This document shows positions 29,102 to 38,216 of a stretch of DNA of 64,000 nucleotides, piece by piece. Every line of letters starts with the position of its first letter. Positions within the stretch are counted from its first letter, which is position 1. Under the pieces are notes generated by a model. The model did no database searches. It was not told the origin of the DNA and saw nothing but the letters and a program-made list of their open reading frames with translations. Location of the stretch: the NCBI GenBank assembly GCA_020883125.1, contig JAHREW010000016.1, positions 1 to 64,000 of the forward strand, written 5' to 3'. The DNA comes from Microcoleus sp. CAWBG506. GTDB taxonomy: Bacteria > Cyanobacteriota > Cyanobacteriia > Cyanobacteriales > Microcoleaceae. The position numbers and the translations under genes were made by a program.

Positions 29102-29305
29102 GCAAATTTACTTTTTGTGCAACAAGCATTTTGCCTGTTGGCAACACAGGTGCAAGCTTTGAGTTCGATCGCAGTTAATCTCAAGTCTCAGTTTAGCTCG
29201 ATCGCCCGCCCAGTGACAAACCCCCTTGGGAGCTCGGCGATTCGCCGACGGGGGGAGTGGGGAGAGTGGGAGATAGGGAGAGAATGGGGAAAATCTTCGA
29301 TCTTC

Positions 29306-30757
29306 CTAACGCGGGGCTATGCGTTGCAGTTCTTTGGCTTGTTCTAAAATTTTCTCAAAGTCTTCTTCACTCAACCGCTGGATGTAGTTGATTTTAAACT
29401 CTTCGAGGAAGTCGCAAAGCAACATTTGTATTTCTTGCCAAGTTTGCTGCTGTTGCAGTTCAGCTCCCAAAGCTTGCCCGAAATGCTGGACTAGCTGGCC
29501 TGAGAGTTTGGTTCCTATGGGGTCTTCGCTGGCGATTTTGAAGGCTTCGTAGGCATCTTGCGGACTGAGTGTGGCTAGTTTCGAGAGTTCTGTAACTAAT
29601 TGCTCTGCTAGCTGTTCCGGCAGGTTTCCCAGTCCAGGTACTTGCTTCCATCCTTGATAAAGGGGGGATTGTTTGAGAAATAGTTCTATATTGTAACGGA
29701 GGAGGGCTTCTAGGTCTGGCTGTAGTTGAGGGAGGACTTTGTAGACAGTGATTTGGACTAAATGAGTGACGATCGCTTCTATTTCGTTGATATTATTAAT
29801 GTCTAAATATCGCTGTTTCTGAGATTGAAAAAGTTGCTTTGCTAATTCCCCACTGCTAATTGATTGTTGCATCTGGTTGATGAGCTGAATTACCACTACT
29901 TCCGTTAATTCTTGGGCAAAGTTGGCGACGAAACCCCGGCTGATTTGGGTCCGTATCGGTTGGAGATCCGGCATTTTAGCTTGGTGGATGCGGATGGTAA
30001 CAGTTAATACTCGCAATAGTCGCCAGCATGGGATGAGCATGAAAATGTCGTACCACCGCCAGAGCATGGCTGCTCGCCAAGTGACGCTGCGGTGGTGGCG
30101 ACTGATGGTGTAGGTGCGGGCTAGAAATTCGATCGCAAATATGGCAATAAATGGCAGGTCAATTTTCCAGAAATTGTCAGTAAATTCGCCGTTTTCTCCG
30201 ATCGCCCGGTAATAGTTGGTGGCGATTAATGGCTTGATTTTGGCATCAAACCAGTTGATTTCTGATTGCCAACCTTGTCTGGTTAAGTAGTCTTGGCTCC
30301 AGAATGTTTTGAATGATTGTTTGGCGGAGTCTTCTGGGTTAGGAGCGCGATCGCGTATGCGGTCTTTGATTTTTTCTAGGGTACCACTTTTTGATGCTAC
30401 TCGAAAAGGGTCTTCGTCGATCATTTTGGCGCTCAGATTGTCTAGTTCCTGCAATTTAGCTGTTACTTGAGGAGATGGTAAGCCTGTTTGCACTACTTGA
30501 TTTTTTAATTCATCTAAGCTTTCTAGATATTTTTGGGTATCTCGGTGGGGTTTAATTCCTTTAAATGGATCGTAGACTTGGGTGAGCAGGGGCAGTTGCC
30601 GGAAGTAGAAATCACGCCACGGAATGTAACTGATGTCAAATAATACTAGGCTTAAATTTCCGAGAGCTATCAAGGCCATTAAGCGCTCGAACCACGGTAT
30701 TTTGGGAGATTTTTTTCTGGATTTGGAAGTTGGAGATGGCTGAAGTTTGAGTGTCAT
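29306..30757 (-). CDS. Conserved cyanobacterial membrane protein, unknown function
   Basis: A 483-residue protein. A basic N-terminus is followed by a hydrophobic helix (about 25-45), a helical soluble region (about 80-190), a cluster of hydrophobic helices (about 205-275, including KIDLPFIAIFAIEFLARTY and WYDIFMLIPCWRLLRVLTVTIRIH) and a long helical C-terminal domain. The segment around the second helix cluster, with regularly spaced Arg, resembles the S4-type helix of voltage-gated channels, but a pore motif is not evident. I do not recognise a named family. The gene stands alone. Confidence 0.75.
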   Translation of the reverse strand: MTLKLQPSPTSKSRKKSPKIPWFERLMALIALGNLSLVLFDISYIPWRDFYFRQLPLLTQVYDPFKGIKPHRDTQKYLESLDELKNQVVQTGLPSPQVTAKLQELDNLSAKMIDEDPFRVASKSGTLEKIKDRIRDRAPNPEDSAKQSFKTFWSQDYLTRQGWQSEINWFDAKIKPLIATNYYRAIGENGEFTDNFWKIDLPFIAIFAIEFLARTYTISRHHRSVTWRAAMLWRWYDIFMLIPCWRLLRVLTVTIRIHQAKMPDLQPIRTQISRGFVANFAQELTEVVVIQLINQMQQSISSGELAKQLFQSQKQRYLDINNINEIEAIVTHLVQITVYKVLPQLQPDLEALLRYNIELFLKQSPLYQGWKQVPGLGNLPEQLAEQLVTELSKLATLSPQDAYEAFKIASEDPIGTKLSGQLVQHFGQALGAELQQQQTWQEIQMLLCDFLEEFKINYIQRLSEEDFEKILEQAKELQRIAPR

Positions 30758-31510
30758 TCGATTGGGTCGTTGGGATTATTTATATATTTGGGAATTTTTG
30801 AGAAGATTAGTCTCTATTGTGTCAGGTGATAAACTGCTATTTCTCCTGCTTAATAAGTAGGTAATTTTATTAAATGTTAAAGCTGTTGTTTTGAGATAGC
30901 ATACTTTTCTATTTTCTCTGTCATAGCAGCATTTTTTGAGACTTTATTGTTAATAATGATACATATATTCACACAAAAAATGGAAAGCAGCCAAGCTGAT
31001 AGCTAGGATTTATCGGTGCCTATTTGTAACAGTACAATTAGATGTTTTAGGCAATGACAAATTTCTGGCGGGTTCATCAGAAGTGCGCGCTCCCATCGGA
31101 ATTACTCTGGATGGATGAGTTGACCTGATTGTTTTATTGTACTCAGGATGGGAGCGATCGAGTATGGTGTCTGTTTTAGGCTCTACAGGCTGGCGTTGGC
31201 AAAAATTGAAAGTAGTTGGGACGATTGACCTTTTTGACTGCTAAGTGACAACTGGTTGGGATGAAGCTCTGTTTGTCGAAATATACTGCATCGATCGATG
31301 TTTGGTGTCAAACTGGGACTCTGAGTTTGAGGTAAAAGGCTCAAGAGAGCTATACTTGCTGTGGGGCAGTCTGGCGACAACTCCCCTCAGCTTACCCCAG
31401 GCCGCCTCTGTGCTGATGTTCTGAGTTTTGCCCCAAAAAAACCAGCTCGCGATCGCACTCTTGAATAAAATGACACTCTGAGTATAATTTTGTTCACCCG
31501 TTTTTAATCT
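30758..31510. other. Long intergenic region (753 bp)
   Basis: No supported gene. One inverted repeat (GCTCCCATC at about 31089 against GATGGGAGC at about 31147) encloses a ~50-nt spacer. A leftward 65-codon frame (31183-31380) lacks family signals. The end of the region should contain the promoter of the kinase gene that starts at 31511. Confidence 0.35.
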
Positions 31511-33016
31511 ATGACCTACTGCCTTAATCTCGATTGCCCAAGAGACAAGCGTCAGAACCCACCAGGCACGAAGTATTGTCTTAATTGCGGTTCCAAATTG
31601 CTGCTAAAAGACCTTTATGCAGCAACTGAACCGCTGCGCGACGGAGGATTTGGCAGAACTTTTCGGGCTGTTAATCACGGGAAGTTTGAAGAACTGTGCG
31701 TAATCAAACAGTTGTCCCCACCACAGGAGTTTCAGCGGAAACCTAGTCATTTTAAAAAATATGTCAGGTTGTTTGAACAAGAAGCAAGGCGGCTCTATGA
31801 ACTAAAACATCCACAAATTCCGCAGTTAATTTCTTATTTTGAGGAAGATGGGCGCTTGTATTTAGTGCAAGAGTTTATTGATGGCAATAACTTAAAGGAT
31901 GAGTTAGAAAAGTATGGTGCTTATAGCGAAATTAAAACTAGAGAACTGCTCTTAGATTTGTTGCCTTTGCTGAATTTTGTTCATGAGCGAAATGTAATTC
32001 ACCGCGATATTAAGCCGGAAAATGTGATTCGCCGCAATCGCGATCGCAAATTGGTACTGATCGATTTTGGGGTTTCTAAACAAGTAGTAGCAGCAGCTCC
32101 TAGCCAAGCAGGAACTAAGTTGGGAACTCCGGGCTATGCAGCTCTAGAACAGCGGCACGGTAAGGCTGTTCCTGCTAGCGATCTTTACAGTTTGGGGGTG
32201 ACTTGCATTCGCTTGCTAACTTCTGTGATGCCTTATTTGGATATCTACGGAGACATTCATGATGACCTTTATGACCCCCTTGAAGGTCGCTGGCTGTGGA
32301 GGGAGGCTTTGCCTAAAGGTACAAAGATTAGCCAAGATTTAGGGCAGATTTTGGATAAGTTGATTCAGGAGTATGTTAAAGACCGCTATAAGTCGGCTCT
32401 CGAAGTTTTGGAGCTTTTAAGACCTACTTCTGTGGTGGTAGTACCATCGGTGCCAAAGTCGCAGCAACAAACTGTTGTTGTTAGTCCTTCTATACCAACT
32501 CAACCTGTAACTCAAACTCCGTTAGTTTCCGTTAATTTAGAATCGGAAAAAGGTATTGACTATTCTCTGTTGGAAAAACTGCTGACTGAGAAAAATTGGC
32601 GTGCTGCGGATGAGGAAACTTCTATGAAAATGTTGGAGGTGATGGAGCAAACCTCAAGAGGTTATTTGAGTGAGGAAGATATTAGGAAGTTTCCGGGTAA
32701 GGATTTACAGACTATTGACCAACTTTGGGTGCGTCACAGTCATCGCCGATTCGGTTTTTCGGTGCAAAAGGGTCTGTGGCTAAAGTCGGGTGGAAAGCCT
32801 GGAGTTTATGATGCTAATGTTTGGGAAAAGTTTGGCGATCGCGTGGGGTGGCGGATTAATAATCAATGGGTATACTATTCGGAGATAAATTTTACTTCTA
32901 AGGCGAAGCCTGGACATTTGCCTGGTGGAACTGTTTTTGGATGGGAAGGTGGGGTTTTGTGCGGTGTTTTGGGTTTGGGTGGGATTTGGTTTTTGCTGTC
33001 ACGGCGAGATGTGTAA
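31511..33016 (+). CDS. Zinc ribbon - Ser/Thr protein kinase - GUN4 domain protein
   Basis: A 501-residue fusion. Residues 1-32 form a four-Cys zinc ribbon (CLNLDCPRDK...YCLNCGS). A Hanks-type kinase follows (about 38-295), with a glycine loop DGGFGRTF, VIKQL lysine, HRDIKPENVI catalytic loop, LIDFG and PGYAALEQ. After a Val/Pro/Gln linker (about 300-345) comes a GUN4 domain (about 350-478), the porphyrin-binding fold that activates Mg-chelatase. A C-terminal transmembrane helix (about 478-497) anchors the protein. Kinase-GUN4 fusions occur in cyanobacteria. The link between tetrapyrrole binding and phosphorylation is inferred from the architecture. Confidence 0.9.
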   Translation: MTYCLNLDCPRDKRQNPPGTKYCLNCGSKLLLKDLYAATEPLRDGGFGRTFRAVNHGKFEELCVIKQLSPPQEFQRKPSHFKKYVRLFEQEARRLYELKHPQIPQLISYFEEDGRLYLVQEFIDGNNLKDELEKYGAYSEIKTRELLLDLLPLLNFVHERNVIHRDIKPENVIRRNRDRKLVLIDFGVSKQVVAAAPSQAGTKLGTPGYAALEQRHGKAVPASDLYSLGVTCIRLLTSVMPYLDIYGDIHDDLYDPLEGRWLWREALPKGTKISQDLGQILDKLIQEYVKDRYKSALEVLELLRPTSVVVVPSVPKSQQQTVVVSPSIPTQPVTQTPLVSVNLESEKGIDYSLLEKLLTEKNWRAADEETSMKMLEVMEQTSRGYLSEEDIRKFPGKDLQTIDQLWVRHSHRRFGFSVQKGLWLKSGGKPGVYDANVWEKFGDRVGWRINNQWVYYSEINFTSKAKPGHLPGGTVFGWEGGVLCGVLGLGGIWFLLSRRDV

Positions 33017-33460
33017 TTATTAGTCATTAGTTATTAGTCATTAGTCATTAGTCATTAGTTATTAGTCATTAGTTATTAGTTATTAGTTATTAGTTATTGG
33101 TTATTGGTTATTGGTTATTGGTTATTGGTTATTGGTTATTAGTTATTGGTGATTGGTTATTGGTGATTGGTGATTGGTTATTGGTGATTGGTTATTAGTT
33201 ATTAGTTATTAGTTATTAGTTATTAGTTATTAGTTATTGGTGATTGGTGATTGGTGATTGGTGATTGGTTATTGGTTATTGGTTATTAGTTATTGGTTAT
33301 TGGTGATTGGTTATTAGTTATTGGTGATTGGTTATTAGTTATTGGTGATTGGTTATTGGTGATTGGTTATTAGTTATTAGTTATTGGTTATTGGTTATTC
33401 CCAATTACCAATAACCAATTCCCCATTCCCAATTACCAATTCCCCATTGGCCTAAATGAT
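33017..33460. repeat. Large heptamer array (ATTAGTT/ATTGGTT/GATTGGT units)
   Basis: About 440 bp made almost only of 7-bp units: ATTAGTC, ATTAGTT, ATTGGTT and GATTGGT, arranged in blocks. It ends in the complementary-sense units ATTCCCA, ATTACCA and ACCAATT. This is the largest STRR array in the window. It lies directly after the kinase-GUN4 stop codon. There is no spacer-repeat alternation, so it is not a CRISPR. Confidence 0.92.
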
Positions 33461-33558
33461 GTGTTATTTATAAATTAGGTATAAAAATAAGCAGAAAATA
33501 AGATATAATCACAAACTATTTTTTTGTGATATGTTTTGAGAGAAGGGCAAGTTTACAA

Positions 33559-33610
33559 AGTCAAGAGCCAGTCCTCAGCGCTGTCTAAGCATGGTTGACT
33601 GGCTTTGACT
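33559..33610 (+). promoter_or_regulatory. Conserved leader hairpin before a small gene (copy 1)
   Basis: AGTCAAGAGCCAGTC (33559-33573) pairs with GACTGGCTTTGACT (33597-33610), a 14-bp stem with one bulge and a 23-nt loop, ending 10 bp before an AAGGAG ribosome binding site. The same AGCCAGTC/GACTGGCT stem precedes the paralogous gene at 57845 although the loop sequence differs, which argues for selection on the fold. Confidence 0.55.
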
Positions 33611-33638
33611 CTCATTGAAAAAGGAGATATATCTATAT

Positions 33639-33818
33639 ATGCTGCAAGAAAAATGTCTGAAGCCGTGGACTGTAGTTCGATCGCTTCCGAATTTGGAAAA
33701 GGTGGTTGTAGGTCAGTTTCGCAGTTGGTCTGATGCAGACGGTCACTTGCAAATTCTCAAGCGCATGGTCCCGGCAGACAGGTTGACTGTTGTGTTCGAT
33801 CCAGTAGTTCCAGCTTGA
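33639..33818 (+). CDS. Small protein, paralogue of the frame at 57845
   Basis: Start at the ATG at 33639 (MLQEKCLKPWTVVRSLPN, 59 residues), 12 nt after AAGGAG; an upstream TTG would include the ribosome binding site in the protein. The core WTVVRSLPNLEKVVVGQF and RSWSDADGHLQILKRMVP is shared with the second copy in the window (about two thirds identical residues). The pattern of a short beta-rich core followed by a helix fits a single small domain. Function unknown. The hairpin leader is described separately. Confidence 0.75.
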   Translation: MLQEKCLKPWTVVRSLPNLEKVVVGQFRSWSDADGHLQILKRMVPADRLTVVFDPVVPA

Positions 33819-34204
33819 TCGACTACCCACTCATAACTTTGGCGAGGCCAAAAATACCCTTCGTAGCTGGATACACATATGTAGCCAAATATAGCCTGCA
33901 TTAGGTAGATACTGCGAAGGTGGACGAACAGGGGCAGAGTTTCCCACCCGATAAATGGGAGTCTCCTTTGGAGATTGTATGGTTCCTGAAAACTGGAATT
34001 GTGACGATTTTTAGATGTGGGTGATTCACAGTTGCCCACATTTGTGTACCACCTTGTCTATTTAATCGCTACCTAGGTACTAGCTCTATTCAATCAATGA
34101 TTAGAGGGTTGACTAAGAGTTAGCCGATCGACTGTAAGTAGCCACAGTGTTCTGGAAAAGAAAACGCTAACATAAAAGAAATTATAAAATTTCGGAGTTA
34201 ATAC
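33819..34204. other. Intergenic region between small gene and yqeK fragment
   Basis: About 386 bp without a supported gene. The last ~25 bp (AAATTTCGGAGTTAATACTTG) match the ribosome-binding region of the intact yqeK at 43165-43189, so the duplicated segment begins here. Confidence 0.4.
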
Positions 34205-34600
34205 TTGATACTTCCACAAGAGCGCGAAAGCGTCCTAGATTGGCTCTGTGACCACGTTCCTGCTGCTCGCATCACACATATTCTCGGAGTCGAGCAATCT
34301 GCGGGTGATTTGGCTCGCCTTTACGGGCTGGATGAAGCTAAAGCCCGATCGGCTGGATTGTTGCATGATTTGACAAAATACTTTAAACCTCAACTGCTAC
34401 TGGAAATAGCAAAGGCGGAAGGTTTAGAGCTAGACTCGGTGTTAATAGCGCACCCACACCTGCTACACGCGGATGTCAGCGCGATCGTCGCCAGAGACGA
34501 GTTCGGGGTGGTCGATCGAGAAATTTTGGGATCGCCAATCATACCCTCGGCAGACCAAACATGAGTCAGCTCAGTTGTGCCGTATTTATAGCAGATACTA
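34205..34600 (+). pseudogene. Truncated, frameshifted copy of yqeK
   Basis: Duplicate of the 5' two thirds of the intact yqeK at 43187, about 85-90% identical by eye, including the GGAG ribosome binding site and TTG start. The HD-domain motif (RSAGLLHDLTKYF) and AHPHLLHAD are present. A 4-bp deletion after GAAATTTTGG (about 34530) shifts the frame, giving a stop at 34562. Nucleotide similarity continues to about 34600 and then breaks off just before the Uma2 start. The 119-residue product lacks the C-terminal third. Confidence 0.85.
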
Positions 34601-34607
34601 AAATATT

Positions 34608-35357
34608 ATGAAATTTACCCTCGATGTAGAAAACAATCCTACAGGCTGGCCAGACCACACTCAGCTACCAGAATCCGACGGTACTTTTGTGAAAAATTTT
34701 CAAGAACATCCCCAAAGCATTTTGTTAACCGATTCTATTACTCCTGTCCTCGAAAGAATTCATCCAGATGCTAACTACTGTATCGGTCAAGATAGTGGCA
34801 TTTATTGGCGATTAACAGAGCCGCTAGAACGGGGCGCGGAAGCACCGGACTGGTTTTATGTGCCCAATGTCCCGCCAACGCTTGACGGTCAATCGCGCCG
34901 TTCTTATGTGATGTGGCAAGAATTGATTTCACCGTTAATTGTGTTAGAGTTTGTATCTGGCAATGGTGCAGAAGAACGGGACAGAACGCCTTTATTGCGA
35001 ACTGGTAAACAGGAAACTAAGCCGGGTAAATTCTGGATTTATGAAAATGTGATTCATGCGGGATTTTATGCTATTTATGAAGTGAGTAAGGCGAGTGTTG
35101 AAGTTTATGCTCTGATGGAAAATAGCTATCGATTGGTTGCTGCAAATGAACGTGGCCATTATCCTATTGAACCGTTGGGAGTTGAATTGGGTATTTGGCA
35201 CGGAAGGTATCAAAATATGGAGTTACCTTGGTTGCGCTGGTGGGATAGTGAAGGAAATTTGCTGTTGGCGGGTTCTGAAAGGGCAAATCGCGCTGAACAA
35301 GAGTTAGAGCAGTTGCGGGCTCAATTGCGATCGGCTGGAATTGAGCCGGAGTTGTGA
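34608..35357 (+). CDS. Uma2 family endonuclease (DUF820)
   Basis: A 249-residue protein of the PD-(D/E)XK-like Uma2 family, which is greatly expanded in cyanobacteria. The core is visible: APDWFYVP (metal-binding Asp), PLIVLEFVSGNG (Glu) and, after the catalytic region, FYAIYEV. The C-terminal ~40 residues form a coiled coil (ANRAEQELEQLRAQLRSAG). The target is unknown. Association with mobile regions is typical. The gene starts 8 bp after the broken yqeK copy ends, so it is at the junction of the island. Confidence 0.88.
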   Translation: MKFTLDVENNPTGWPDHTQLPESDGTFVKNFQEHPQSILLTDSITPVLERIHPDANYCIGQDSGIYWRLTEPLERGAEAPDWFYVPNVPPTLDGQSRRSYVMWQELISPLIVLEFVSGNGAEERDRTPLLRTGKQETKPGKFWIYENVIHAGFYAIYEVSKASVEVYALMENSYRLVAANERGHYPIEPLGVELGIWHGRYQNMELPWLRWWDSEGNLLLAGSERANRAEQELEQLRAQLRSAGIEPEL

Positions 35358-35464
35358 GGGGAATCTTGACTGGGAGGGGATTGAGGGGAAAAAGGCGATC
35401 GCCCGGATTTGATGATTGAGGGAATCAAGGGCGATCGGGTTCAATCCAACCTACAAGAAAATAG

Positions 35465-36169
35465 CTAAACTTTGTGCTTCACAAAAAAAATACCTTCAGG
35501 TAGGCGCACACCTGTCAAAGTCGTGAACAGGGTATGAGCAAATTGGGGGTTAGAACCTTCCAAATCAGCATAACTTAAATTTGCCATTGTGAGGTCAGTT
35601 TCGCCCAAATTTGTATTGCTAAGGTCAGCCCAAGTCAAATTTGCTCGACTCAAATTAGCACGACTAAGATTAGCTCCTTTGAGGTCAGCTTTGCTCAAGT
35701 CCGCAGCATATAACTGAGCATCTGGCAACTCAGATCCTACTAAGAAAGCATGGTAGAAATTCGCGTAACTCAGATTAGCTTTGCTGAGGTTCGCCCCATT
35801 TAAATTTGCACCTCTCAAATCAGTTCCCACCAGTACCGCTTCGTATAAATTAGCATTGCTAAAATCAATGCCTTTTAAATTCATGCCACTGAATGTCACT
35901 TGGCTCAATTCTGAACCACTTAATTGTACTCCATGATATAACTCAACCATCCGAAAATCAGACCCTCGGAAATCAATCCCCCGCAGATTGATTCCTTGTA
36001 AATTGACATTCTCCAAGATTAAATTGCGAAAATCTCTCCGACCGTTTTTGTAGTCTCGATCGAATTCTACATCGACAATTTTCTTCAGGCTAGAAGGTTT
36101 AGGAGGAAGCGTAGCAGCATCAGCACCTAAAATTGTCCCCAAGCTTTTGAGTAATTGTTTTAACATCAT
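35465..36169 (-). CDS. Pentapeptide-repeat protein
   Basis: A 234-residue protein. After a leading helical region (1-50) it carries about 30 tandem A(D/N)LXX pentapeptides (about residues 50-220), which fold as a right-handed quadrilateral beta-helix. There is no signal peptide or membrane helix. It lies 10 bp after the preceding leftward gene (36180-36923) and is the last gene of a three-gene operon. Pentapeptide proteins often act as scaffolds or protein-surface mimics; the specific role here is unknown. Confidence 0.88.
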   Translation of the reverse strand: MMLKQLLKSLGTILGADAATLPPKPSSLKKIVDVEFDRDYKNGRRDFRNLILENVNLQGINLRGIDFRGSDFRMVELYHGVQLSGSELSQVTFSGMNLKGIDFSNANLYEAVLVGTDLRGANLNGANLSKANLSYANFYHAFLVGSELPDAQLYAADLSKADLKGANLSRANLSRANLTWADLSNTNLGETDLTMANLSYADLEGSNPQFAHTLFTTLTGVRLPEGIFFVKHKV

Positions 36170-36179
36170 CTATCTCCAA

Positions 36180-36923
36180 TTATTGCAGGTCTAAATCGTC
36201 AGATTGGGTTCCCGGAACTCGATCGAAAATGTTGCAGCGGGTACGATTCGCTAATTCTCCACAATATCCTGGCAAGACATCGAGATAATTCAAGCCGCGG
36301 CGCAGAAAAGCTGTGGGATAAGGGCTTCGTTCAAAAACTACTACAGATACGTGGACTTGCTCGACCAAAAACCTCCGAATATATTCAATGTCATTCATGA
36401 GCTTTTGGTAGCGCAGATCATTTGCTTTTTGCTCAGAACTAATTTTACCTGTGGCAGGTTGAGCATACTTTTTGGCAAGATTGAGCAGGCGATAAATTGC
36501 CTGCTCAAGGTTTTTTTGATCGAACTCAAGCTGTTGTTTAATTTCGGCGATCGCTTTCATGCTGTTATCAGGCTGCTGGGGCAGGTAAATCTCTAAAACC
36601 TGGAGAATATCCCCTAAAGAATATGCGGATTGTTCAACACCTTCTACAGCCTGAATCAGAGCCTGAACTAACCTTTTTGCTCTTTCCGGTGCAAGCACTA
36701 CCTTGTCAGCATGAAAAAGTTTAGCAACCTGTTTTAATTTGGGATCGTCACATTGACCAGTCCGACGGTATTCATCGGCTTTGGTGGGGTCAACGTGCCT
36801 GTTTTGAGTATCAGTTCTGGTGGAATGACTTCGGAAATCGACAACCTTTTCAGTTGAACTGTCATTGGGATTTTTTGCGGTCATAATTACCTGCGACTTG
36901 GATAAACTGTTTTTTCTAGTCAC
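36180..36923 (-). CDS. Unknown protein of the leftward island operon
   Basis: A 247-residue soluble protein that I do not recognise. The chosen start is a GTG at 36923 preceded by AAAGGGG; an ATG at 36884 (MTAKNPNDSS) is an alternative. Residues 60-175 are predicted helical with heptad-like spacing (LVQALIQAVEGVEQSAYSL, IKQQLEFDQKNLEQAIYRLL). The C-terminal ~70 residues (RRFLVEQVHVSVVVFERSPYPTAF...) look like a compact alpha/beta unit with conserved-looking Cys, Arg and Tyr. It is between the membrane protein and the pentapeptide gene, with 10 bp to the latter. Confidence 0.7.
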   Translation of the reverse strand: MTRKNSLSKSQVIMTAKNPNDSSTEKVVDFRSHSTRTDTQNRHVDPTKADEYRRTGQCDDPKLKQVAKLFHADKVVLAPERAKRLVQALIQAVEGVEQSAYSLGDILQVLEIYLPQQPDNSMKAIAEIKQQLEFDQKNLEQAIYRLLNLAKKYAQPATGKISSEQKANDLRYQKLMNDIEYIRRFLVEQVHVSVVVFERSPYPTAFLRRGLNYLDVLPGYCGELANRTRCNIFDRVPGTQSDDLDLQ

Positions 36924-37014
36924 ATTCCCCTTTTTTAATGGGATGAGAGGGAGCTAGACAGAAATAGAAGTAAGAGACACAAAAGCTTTGAGCCGATTAT
37001 TGACACCTATGTAT

Positions 37015-38109
37015 TTAGCTGTCTTCCAAAAATTCATCGAGCTGGATTTGCAGAGACTCATCAAAACTCATTTGAATATCTTTGCGGAAAGAGTGAGCGA
37101 TCGCTAACGCGCAAGCCCCCCCAGAGGTAATGACGGATGTTGCGAAAAAAAACAGGGAAAAGCCCAGACTATTCCAATTACCCGTCATCAGTTTTGAAGT
37201 TGTACTTTGTATCGCTAAGCGAGTCGCTTCTGTCCCAGAAATTAACTGACCTTTAGCGTCGAAGTGCTGCTCGTAAACAGCAGGCATAATTTGCTTGATT
37301 CCCGCTGTATAGCTAGCGGAGTTCACAATCTGAGCCTTTTGCTTTTCCCAGTCAGCCTTAGCGACTTGAGAGACTTTCAAAACATCTTCTCGTAACAGCT
37401 TGGCTAAAGGGCAGAACGGCACTTTAGATTGACCCTCTTGAGTCAATACCGATTTCCAATCACGGTTTTGTTCTTGATACAAACCATTTGCTTTGATAAA
37501 ATAATCATTGCGTGCGGTACTCCCTTCAGGATAATTTGCTGCTTTTTGTTGAAAGTCTTGACATTTGCCTTCTGCATCGTTAACTGCTCTTAAATCCGGC
37601 TGAACGTCGTTAACCTTAATTTCTTTTTCGCTGACCAGTTCTTTTGCCCTTAACTCGGCTAAATGGGGTTGGTTAAGTGACAGTTCAGGCGCGACCAAAG
37701 ATGTTCCAGACATCACCGCGTTCATTAAAAGCATCGGCATGGTGGCACACGCAGACCAAACTCGGTTTCCGGGTTTGCGGGTGGCAACAGCTTTGCCCAT
37801 ACCGTTTGTAAACTTGGTCATCATCAGAGCAAGGGCGAGGGCGAAAATAAATCCAATGGGCCCCATGTCTTTGACTGAATACAATAACAGCGGGAAAATA
37901 CTCACGCCATCGATCGTGTTGCTGACGTTGATAGCTGTTGCTGTAACTGTCGAAGCTTCTCTGACTTCTTCCGTCACGTAATTAGGGCCGTGGAGCTCTT
38001 CTGGGTCAGTCAAGATCGGGTTTTTGGATGTTGTGAACCAGGTTTGGCTTTTTTTGAGCCAGAGATTAGGCGTTGTATCAGTTGGATTGGGGGAATTCAG
38101 TTCTTGCAT
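37015..38109 (-). CDS. Unknown membrane protein, head of the leftward island operon
   Basis: Start at the ATG at 38109 (MQELNSPNPTDTTPN, 364 residues); upstream codons in the frame overlap the divergent control region. A cytosolic N-terminus (about 1-60) is followed by two hydrophobic helices (about 80-115), a third (about 130-150), a ~170-residue soluble domain with Cys and many charged residues, and one further helix near the C-terminus (about 320-345). The tail is acidic (SLQIQLDEFLEDS). I recognise no family. It faces the HTH-NACHT gene across a shared 280-bp region, so a common regulation is likely. Confidence 0.7.
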   Translation of the reverse strand: MQELNSPNPTDTTPNLWLKKSQTWFTTSKNPILTDPEELHGPNYVTEEVREASTVTATAINVSNTIDGVSIFPLLLYSVKDMGPIGFIFALALALMMTKFTNGMGKAVATRKPGNRVWSACATMPMLLMNAVMSGTSLVAPELSLNQPHLAELRAKELVSEKEIKVNDVQPDLRAVNDAEGKCQDFQQKAANYPEGSTARNDYFIKANGLYQEQNRDWKSVLTQEGQSKVPFCPLAKLLREDVLKVSQVAKADWEKQKAQIVNSASYTAGIKQIMPAVYEQHFDAKGQLISGTEATRLAIQSTTSKLMTGNWNSLGFSLFFFATSVITSGGACALAIAHSFRKDIQMSFDESLQIQLDEFLEDS

Positions 38110-38164
38110 TAACCTGTTCTCGCTGGGATATCTGTAATAGAACACAGCCGACAAAAATATGACA

Positions 38165-38216
38165 GGGGGCAAAAGTAGGAACTTTTGTTGGCCCGCTTTT
38201 GCCCCCTTTTGCCCCC
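38165..38216. promoter_or_regulatory. Operator-like repeats in a divergent promoter region
   Basis: GGGGGCAAAAG (38165-38175) and CTTTTGCCCCC (38196-38206) form a perfect 11-bp inverted repeat with a 20-bp spacer. The second arm is directly repeated (TTTTGCCCCC at 38207-38216). The site is between a leftward membrane-protein gene and a rightward gene whose product has an N-terminal helix-turn-helix region. Binding by that product is an inference. Confidence 0.5.

Noticed and set aside
31183-31380. Leftward 65-codon frame before the kinase gene
   Set aside because: Low-complexity Ser/Leu composition and no start context; treated as chance.
33017-33460. Possible CRISPR array
   Set aside because: The repeat unit is 7 bp with no unique spacers and no cas genes nearby; it is a short tandem repeat array.
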